Assembly (NCBI GenBank): GCA_963737015.1 | Contig: CAVTQZ010000001.1 | Span: forward strand, 1,798,001-1,862,000 | Length of the DNA: 64,000 bases | Direction of reading: 5' to 3' | From: CAVTQZ01 sp963737015 | GTDB taxonomy: Bacteria; Actinomycetota; Acidimicrobiia; Acidimicrobiales; UBA8190 | Shown: one piece after another, positions 58,948 through 64,000 of the stretch | Layout of the letters: every line of letters begins with the position of its first letter | Position numbering within the stretch: position 1 is the stretch's first letter | Translations under genes and position numbers: made by a program | Notes under the pieces: model-generated | The model's database searches: none | Told to the model about the DNA's origin: nothing | Seen by the model: only the letters and a program-made list of their open reading frames with translations

Positions 58948-60435
58948 TCAACAATGCCGGGACGCCGTCATTGAAAGTGGAACGCGGTCTCCTCCCGGAA
59001 GACGCCATGCCGTGACGGGCGAGGAACTTAGCCGTCCGGCCGGACCGATGGACGGAAGATCGGCGCGACGCACGAGTGCAGCTGCCGCCTCCCGGGCCCG
59101 CGCGTAGAGGCGCTCCTCGTCCAGCGAGACCATCGCGAAATTCTCGACCAGCTTGCGGCCGTCGACGAGGACAGTGTGCACGCTTCGGCCATCGGCGCTG
59201 TAGACGAGCTGGTTGGCCACGTCGTGAAGTGGCACCCACTCGGGACGGTCCGTGTCGTGAAGGACGATGTCCGCCCTCTTGCCCTCCTCGATCGAGCCGA
59301 TCTCGTCCTCGAGGAGAAGCCCGCGCGCTCCGCCGAGGGTGGCCATCTCGAGCACCCGTGTGGCGGGGAACATGGCCGGATCGCGCCGTGCATCCTTGAA
59401 CAGACCGGCGATGAGATAGGCCGCACGGTAGAGGTCCGAGTAGTTCGACGCATTGTTCCCGTCGGTGCCGATGCACAGGTTCACCCCGGCTGCGTCCATC
59501 TCCGGCATCTTCCCGATCCTCGTCATGCCGTAGGCGACCTTGAGAGCGGTGGTGGGACAGCATGCGACGTTCGTGGAGCTCTGCGCGAGCAGGGCAACCT
59601 CGTGGTCGTCGAGATGTATGCCGTGGACGAGCACGGCGTCGGGCCCGAGGACGCCGAGAGACTGGAGATGCTCCACCGGTCGTTCGCCGAACTCGGAGAC
59701 GAAGCCCTCCGGATCCGAGGCTGCGGGCGACATGTGGAAGCTGATGCCGCTCCCGTACTCGTCGGCCAGCTCGCGTGCCGCACGCCAGAGCGCGTCGCTG
59801 CAGGTCGTATGTCCGACCAACACGGCCGACGCACTCACGCGACCACCGGCACGCGAGCGGTGGCGCGAAAGGAGACCCTGGAGGTTCGAGATCGCCTCGT
59901 CGGTGCTCTGGCGGAATTTCTCGGGAACGAGCGGACGGTCCCATGTCCTGCGGCCCACCCGCGCGCGGATTCCGGCTTCCGAAAGGGCGTCGACGACGGC
60001 GTCGTCGTACCAACCGGTGCCGGCCTCCAAGAAACAGGTGGTGCCCGACTTGAGGCATTCGACGGCCGCGAGCCGTGCCGACATGTGCTCGTCGCTCTCG
60101 TTCAACGCTGCAGCCAGCGGGCTCAGCCAGGCGAAGACGTTCTCCTCGAATGCCGTGTCGTCGGGCACGAGGCCTCTCGTGAGGGGCTCGGTCGAAGCGT
60201 GCAGGTGCGCGTTCACGAGCCCCGGGACCACCACGAATCGCGAGGCATCTATTCGCTCCTTGGCCCTGAAACGCCCCCCGACCGCTGTGGTCTTCCCCAC
60301 CGCGACGATCCGCCCTTCTTTGACCGCGATCGAAGCGTCTTTCAGGACATCGCGGCTCTCGTTCATCGTGACGACCAAGCCGTGCTCGATGAGCGTGTCG
60401 ACCTCTTCGGGGGAAGGTGGCTCTCCGGAGCTCAA
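58948..60435 (-). CDS. Amidohydrolase, TRZ/ATZ-MTA deaminase type (copy B)
   Basis: A 495-residue protein starting at TTG 60435, which shares TTGA with the dehydrogenase stop. The metal site parallels copy A: GLVNAHLHASTEPLTRGLVPDD, ISFHMSPAASDPEGF, VLVHGIHLDDHEVALLAQSSTNVACCPTTALKVAYGM and LCIGTDGNNASNYSDL. The C-terminal 25 residues (RLSSSPVTAWRLPGGDRVPL) extend beyond copy A. It may deaminate or dechlorinate an N-heterocycle or hydrolyse a cyclic amide. It ends about 125 nt upstream of the BMP gene, so it forms a separate unit with the dehydrogenase. Confidence 0.9.
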   Translation of the reverse strand: MSSGEPPSPEEVDTLIEHGLVVTMNESRDVLKDASIAVKEGRIVAVGKTTAVGGRFRAKERIDASRFVVVPGLVNAHLHASTEPLTRGLVPDDTAFEENVFAWLSPLAAALNESDEHMSARLAAVECLKSGTTCFLEAGTGWYDDAVVDALSEAGIRARVGRRTWDRPLVPEKFRQSTDEAISNLQGLLSRHRSRAGGRVSASAVLVGHTTCSDALWRAARELADEYGSGISFHMSPAASDPEGFVSEFGERPVEHLQSLGVLGPDAVLVHGIHLDDHEVALLAQSSTNVACCPTTALKVAYGMTRIGKMPEMDAAGVNLCIGTDGNNASNYSDLYRAAYLIAGLFKDARRDPAMFPATRVLEMATLGGARGLLLEDEIGSIEEGKRADIVLHDTDRPEWVPLHDVANQLVYSADGRSVHTVLVDGRKLVENFAMVSLDEERLYARAREAAAALVRRADLPSIGPAGRLSSSPVTAWRLPGGDRVPLSMTASRHC

Positions 60436-61463
60436 GGGCAGATGAGGACCTTGCCGAAGGCTTCACCCGAGTCGAGCCGCATCTGCGCGTCCGCGGCGCT
60501 CGCGAGGGGATAAGAGCTGTCTATTACCGCTTCGTATGCAGATCCCCAGTGATCGTCGAGCATCGATGCGAATTCCTTGTAACCCTGGGGCCCGACCCCG
60601 AGGATCTGTATCCCGGCGTGGTAGAGCGACGGTAGGTCGATCTCGACCTTCTTGCCCGTGGTCGTGCCGCAGTGCGCGAGACGTCCGTCCGGACGCAGGA
60701 GCCTGAGCGACAGGTCGAACAAGGACGGGCCGACGTGGTTGACCACCACATGGGCCCCCTTTCCTCCGCAGAAGCTTCGAATCTTGCGGACGATGTCGGG
60801 ATCCGTCTCGTTGAACACGTGGTCCGCTCCGAGTGCCTTTATCAGCTGGAGCTTGCGCTCGGAGCGACCCGTCACGACGACTGTCGCGCCCGCCCGCTTG
60901 GCGATCTGGACAGCGGCGATCGTGACCCCGCTTCCGGGCCCGTGGACGACGACGAACTCGCCTTCCCTCACCTTTGCGGTCTGCACCAGGGCACGCCATG
61001 CGGTCGATACGACGGTAGGTATGGTCGCCGCCTCCTCGAAGCTGACGCGGTCGGGGATCGCAAAGACGTGAGTGGAGGGAACGACGCAGTATTCCGCGTA
61101 GCCGCCCGGACGCGTACCGCCGATCACCTCGACCTCGGGACACAGCCGATCATCACCCTCGCCACAAGGGGCGCAGCGCCCGCAGTGGATCCCCGGCTTC
61201 ACGAGAACACGGGAACCGGTTGGGTGGTCGCGGACCGATCCTCCGCAAGATGCGACGACCCCGGAGATGTCCATCCCGGGTACGTGAGGGAGAGAGAAGC
61301 CCGGCAACAGCGGCGGTCCCTCTCGTTGGAGGATGTCGAGCCGGTTCACCGCCGAGCACTTGACCTCCACCACCACCTCGCCGGGTGACGGGTCGGGATC
61401 GGGCACCTCGGCGACCTCCAGGACCTCCGGTCCACCGAAAGAAGCGTGTCGTACCGCTCTCAT
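60432..61463 (-). CDS. Zinc-type quinone-oxidoreductase-like dehydrogenase (MDR, copy B)
   Basis: A 343-residue protein starting at ATG 61463. It matches copy A in length and in key segments: VKCSAVNRLDILQREGPPLLPGFSLPHVPGMDISG, the zinc cysteines of CGRCAPCGEGDDRLCPEVEVIGGTRPGGYAEYC, HGPGSGVTIAAVQIAKRAG and VVVNHVGPSLFDLSL. It should be an NAD(P)H-dependent reductase or dehydrogenase acting on an enone, quinone or alcohol. It is directly followed by amidohydrolase copy B and is divergent from the third amidohydrolase gene. Confidence 0.9.
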   Translation of the reverse strand: MRAVRHASFGGPEVLEVAEVPDPDPSPGEVVVEVKCSAVNRLDILQREGPPLLPGFSLPHVPGMDISGVVASCGGSVRDHPTGSRVLVKPGIHCGRCAPCGEGDDRLCPEVEVIGGTRPGGYAEYCVVPSTHVFAIPDRVSFEEAATIPTVVSTAWRALVQTAKVREGEFVVVHGPGSGVTIAAVQIAKRAGATVVVTGRSERKLQLIKALGADHVFNETDPDIVRKIRSFCGGKGAHVVVNHVGPSLFDLSLRLLRPDGRLAHCGTTTGKKVEIDLPSLYHAGIQILGVGPQGYKEFASMLDDHWGSAYEAVIDSSYPLASAADAQMRLDSGEAFGKVLICP

Positions 61464-61539
61464 CGTCCGCGTGCGATCACAAACATGTCTCGATCGCTAC
61501 GGTATCGCGCGTGCGTCTTCTTGAAGCCTGTGCCGGCTC

Positions 61540-62934
61540 GTGACTGAACCATCCGAGGTGGCCGACCTGCTCGTGACGAACGCGACGGTCCTCACGATGG
61601 ATCAGCAGAGAAGCATCATCGAGGACGGTGCGGTCGCGATCAGAGAGGACCGCATCGTCGACGTGGGTGCCGGGCGCGAGCTCAGGTCGCGGTGGTCCGC
61701 CCGCAAGGAGATGGATGCGCGCGGCGGGATCGTCACTCCCGGTCTCATAAATGCGCATCAGCACGTCACCGGTGGCCCACTCGCGTGGAGCTGTATCCCG
61801 GACAATCTCGTCCCGGGCACCTCGATCTTCGAGTGGGCGGTGCCGATGCACGCCACCGAGCTCGCCTCCGACCACGAGATCTCCGCGCGCCTCGTCGCGG
61901 CTTCCTGCATGCGAAGCGGCACCACGACCCTCGTCGAGCCCGGCACGGTGACAGAACCGCGCTTTGTCGCGTCGGGCCTCTGCGACGTGGGGATCCGCTC
62001 CAAGGTCGGCGTCTGGGCCTGGGACATCGAGGATGGGCCCTTCACCGCTCCCACAGCGGAGGTGCTCGAGAGGATCGAGGGCGTGCTCGAGGAGTTCCCG
62101 CCGGGAGGCATGGCCGAGGGCTTCGTGACACTGATCGGTCACAGCCTGGCGTCCGACGACCTTCTCGTCGGGGCGGCCGAGCTCGCCCGCCGGGCCGGCG
62201 TCGCGATGACCATGCATCTCTCCCCCACCTCGTCGGACCCCGAGGTCTATCTCGAGCGCCACGGCTGTCGCCCAGTGGTCCACCTCGCGAACCTCGGCGT
62301 CCTCGGCAAGCACTTGCTCATCGGCCACGGCGTGTGGCTCGACGACGAGGAGGTGGACGCGGTGCTCGCTTCGCAGAGCGCGATCGCGTACTGCCCTTGG
62401 GCCTACCTCAGGCTCGGACAGGGGGTCACCGGGCACGGCCGTCACGCCGAGATCTTCCGCAGAGGTGGACGGATCGCTCTCGGATGCGACTCCACGAACG
62501 CAGGCGACACGGTCGACGTGCTTCGCACAGCGGCTCTCGCGGCGGGCCTTGCAAAGGATCAGCGCGTCGACCCGACGTGGTTCGGCGCTCACGAAGCGCT
62601 CGAGATGGCGACGATCGCAGGAGCCGAGGCGATCGGCATGGACGATCTCATCGGTTCACTGGAAGTCGGGAAGAAAGCCGACGTCGTGGTCTTCGATTGG
62701 CGATCCCCACAAACGGCGTCACGGTCGGACCCGGCGCTCGCCCTCGTCTGGTCCAGCGACGGTCGCAACGTCCGCCATGTCATCGTCGACGGGCGCGTAA
62801 CTGTCGAGGAAGGGCGCTGCACCACCGTCGACGAGGAGGCCATTCAGCTCGAGGCGTCGAAGGCGTCGCGGGAGCTACTCGAGCGCGCGGGACTCGACGT
62901 CCCGACCCGGTGGCCGCGCATCAGGCCGGGCTGA
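61540..62934 (+). CDS. Amidohydrolase, TRZ/ATZ-MTA deaminase type (third, divergent member)
   Basis: A 464-residue protein starting at GTG 61540. Metal-site segments are GLINAHQHVTGGPLAWSCIPDN (HxH), MTMHLSPTSSDPEVYLERHGCRPVVHLANLG, LLIGHGVWLDDEEVDAVLASQSAIAYCPWAYLRLGQGV and the aspartate in IALGCDSTNAGDTVDVLRTAAL. It is related to copies A and B but more distant: WAYLR and CDSTNAGD replace TTALK and GTDGNNASN. It is the only gene on the plus strand in this part and is divergent from dehydrogenase copy B, so it may share a promoter region with it. Confidence 0.9.
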   Translation: MTEPSEVADLLVTNATVLTMDQQRSIIEDGAVAIREDRIVDVGAGRELRSRWSARKEMDARGGIVTPGLINAHQHVTGGPLAWSCIPDNLVPGTSIFEWAVPMHATELASDHEISARLVAASCMRSGTTTLVEPGTVTEPRFVASGLCDVGIRSKVGVWAWDIEDGPFTAPTAEVLERIEGVLEEFPPGGMAEGFVTLIGHSLASDDLLVGAAELARRAGVAMTMHLSPTSSDPEVYLERHGCRPVVHLANLGVLGKHLLIGHGVWLDDEEVDAVLASQSAIAYCPWAYLRLGQGVTGHGRHAEIFRRGGRIALGCDSTNAGDTVDVLRTAALAAGLAKDQRVDPTWFGAHEALEMATIAGAEAIGMDDLIGSLEVGKKADVVVFDWRSPQTASRSDPALALVWSSDGRNVRHVIVDGRVTVEEGRCTTVDEEAIQLEASKASRELLERAGLDVPTRWPRIRPG

Positions 62935-62966
62935 AGACCCGAGTCTCACGACGGGGCCGCAGACGT

Positions 62967-63584
62967 TCAGTTCCCGCGTCGCGGCGGCCGGGAGAAGGCC
63001 TCGTCGACCATCGGCGCGAAATGTTCGAGAGGGTAAGTGTCGTAATCCGGGTCAAAGGCTTTGTTGTCCCACTCGTCGACGAACTGCTCGGCGAGCTCGT
63101 ACAGCGGATGCTCCTTGTGCTTGAGCCGCATCATCGGGTCGAGCCCCATCCGCTCGAAGTAGTGGATGCCCTGGAAGTCCTGGTGGACCTTTATGACCCA
63201 GTACGCGTCTTCACTGAGCCACGGACGCACCATCTCGGCGGACATCGCCGGATGGTTTGCGTTCGAGATCGTCTTGCCGACGTCGTGGAGCAGAGCCGCC
63301 AGCACGATGTCGGTGGACGCGCCTGCGCGCTCGGCCCTGGTCGCCGTCTGCAGCGAATGTTGGAGCTGGTCCACTTCCATGCCCTCGGCGATCTCTTCGA
63401 GGAGCCGGAGCTGGCGGAGGATCCTGTTGGGCACATAAGTCAGGTCGTCGAGCACGAATTCGTCGAGATAGTCCATGTACTCGGAGCTGAACTCCGACAT
63501 GTACCGGCCTTTCTCACCCGCGAACCCCGCATCGGGACGCGGCGCGGCCGTTCTCTGTGTCGAGAGAGGGCTCTGCTGGTCCAT
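62967..63584 (-). CDS. HD-domain protein of the PhnZ/myo-inositol oxygenase-like type
   Basis: About 205 residues from ATG 63584, preceded by AAAGGA. The HD fold has the histidine of QLQHSLQTATRAERAG near residue 75, the HD pair in AALLHDVGKTISNANHPAMSAEMV near 100, and the histidine of VIKVHQDFQGIHYFERMGLDP near 135, followed by FDPDYDTYPLEHFAPMV. The combination H-HD-H with the FQGxxxF segment resembles HD oxygenases such as PhnZ and related catabolic proteins rather than nucleotide phosphohydrolases. A mixed-valent di-iron oxygenase activity is therefore possible. It is convergent with the third amidohydrolase gene and downstream of the partial enolase-superfamily gene. Confidence 0.83.
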   Translation of the reverse strand: MDQQSPLSTQRTAAPRPDAGFAGEKGRYMSEFSSEYMDYLDEFVLDDLTYVPNRILRQLRLLEEIAEGMEVDQLQHSLQTATRAERAGASTDIVLAALLHDVGKTISNANHPAMSAEMVRPWLSEDAYWVIKVHQDFQGIHYFERMGLDPMMRLKHKEHPLYELAEQFVDEWDNKAFDPDYDTYPLEHFAPMVDEAFSRPPRRGN

Positions 63585-63618
63585 CTTCGTCGGTCCTTTC
63601 TCAGCTGGGCGTGAGCGC

Positions 63619-64000
63619 CTAACGGTCCCCCACGAAGCGGTCCGGAAGACCCGCGCGGGATCCGGCCACCCTCGTAGGGTCGATGCGGTAGGGGTACTTC
63701 TGAACGACGGCCTCGTCGAGGTCGACACCGAGTCCGGGACCGCACGGAACAGCGATCGTTCCGTCCTCGACGGCTTCGATGCCGAGGTCCGCACCTGTCC
63801 CGACTGACCAGCCCTCTGCGAGGACGTACGAGTACTCGAGGGCCGACACGCCCTGGATGCTCGCCGCAACGTGAAGGTTCGCAGCCAGAGAGATCGGGCC
63901 CGCAGCATGGTGCAGGACGACCCTGGCCCCGTGGGCCGCGCCGATACGCGCGATGGCGCGGGCCTCGCTTATGCCGCCGCTGATCGCGGCGTCGGGTTGG
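63619..64000 (-). CDS. Mandelate racemase/enolase superfamily enzyme, C-terminal part
   Basis: The gene enters from the right edge; 127 codons are visible, ending with TAG at 63619. The C-terminal barrel segments of the superfamily are clear: QPDAAISGGISEARAIARIGAAHGARVVLHHAAGP, then ISLAANLHVAASIQGVSALEYSYV, and the final loop VPCGPGLGVDLDEAVVQKYPYR. The histidine pair in VLHHAAGP lies where family members carry the general acid/base histidine. Dehydratases of sugar acids and racemases are the main candidates. It is about 35 nt upstream of the HD gene on the same strand and probably co-transcribed with it. Confidence 0.88.
   Translation of the reverse strand, partial: QPDAAISGGISEARAIARIGAAHGARVVLHHAAGPISLAANLHVAASIQGVSALEYSYVLAEGWSVGTGADLGIEAVEDGTIAVPCGPGLGVDLDEAVVQKYPYRIDPTRVAGSRAGLPDRFVGDR

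Noticed and set aside
61692..63614. A 640-residue open frame on the plus strand
   Set aside because: The sequence is arginine-rich and without domains. It is the out-of-frame shadow of the third amidohydrolase and the antisense of the HD gene.
1..64000. Prophage, insertion sequence, tRNA-linked island or plasmid genes
   Set aside because: No transposase, integrase, phage, replication or tRNA sequence is recognisable; the catabolic genes show no obvious change in codon bias by eye.

Overview
The window is high-GC DNA from an actinomycete-type bacterium. Support for this comes from the strong G/C bias at third codon positions, frequent GTG and TTG starts, long chains of genes overlapping by 4 nt (ATGA/GTGA), a mycothiol-dependent maleylpyruvate-isomerase-like protein and the long CbiX type. 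A member of the Acidimicrobiia or a related actinobacterial class is plausible, but nothing here fixes the genus. No rRNA, tRNA, insertion sequence, phage gene or CRISPR array is seen, and no gene-free stretch exceeds about 250 bases.

Region 1 (1-15,700) is a vitamin B12 locus under two cobalamin riboswitches. On the minus strand one riboswitch heads cbiZ, cobQ, cobN and a magnesium-chelatase-type AAA+ gene that runs off the left edge. On the plus strand cobB (CbiA type) is followed by a second riboswitch and a tightly coupled chain: cobI, cobM, cbiD, cobL (CbiET), cbiG, cobJ, a ferredoxin, cobH and cbiX. CbiD, CbiG and CbiX indicate the cobalt-early (anaerobic) route, although a CobN-type chelatase is also present. 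A precorrin-6A reductase (CobK/CbiJ) is not seen.

Region 2 (15,700-28,550) is mixed housekeeping and accessory content: a SnoaL-like protein, an ECF sigma factor coupled to a maleylpyruvate-isomerase-like protein, two membrane proteins, a PAS histidine kinase with a frameshifted response regulator, an aldo/keto reductase, a repeat lipoprotein, an NMT1/SsuABC-type ABC importer (binding protein frameshifted), a HAD phosphatase, a YoaK-family membrane protein and a gamma-glutamyltransferase-like protein.

Region 3 (28,550-47,200) is a catabolic island. It encodes an acetamidase/formamidase, a Dabb-HAD fusion, an HpcH/HpaI aldolase, an aldehyde and an alcohol dehydrogenase, two Rieske oxygenase alpha subunits (one with its beta subunit), a complete extradiol dioxygenase, a fumarylacetoacetase-family enzyme, a cupin, an M20-like protein, a P450, an amidohydrolase and a two-subunit homologue of N,N-dimethylformamidase. 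Together they suggest ring dihydroxylation, meta-cleavage and amide hydrolysis. Similar palindromes (CTTG-N5-CAAG type) lie upstream of several of these units, but no transcription factor and no flavin reductase or ferredoxin partner is present in the island.

Region 4 (47,300-64,000) is an uptake-plus-catabolism block. A BMP-family lipoprotein, a double ATPase and two permeases form a nucleoside-type ABC importer followed by a quinone-reductase-like dehydrogenase, a methyltransferase, an amidohydrolase, a BtpA-family protein, an FGGY kinase and an SDR. A second dehydrogenase-amidohydrolase pair, a third amidohydrolase, a PhnZ/MIOX-like HD protein and a partial enolase-superfamily gene follow. 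The substrate is unknown; an N-containing ring compound is an inference.

Six genes between 13.2 and 36.3 kb are broken by an apparent single-base insertion, all in the same direction. This looks more like sequence error than decay.
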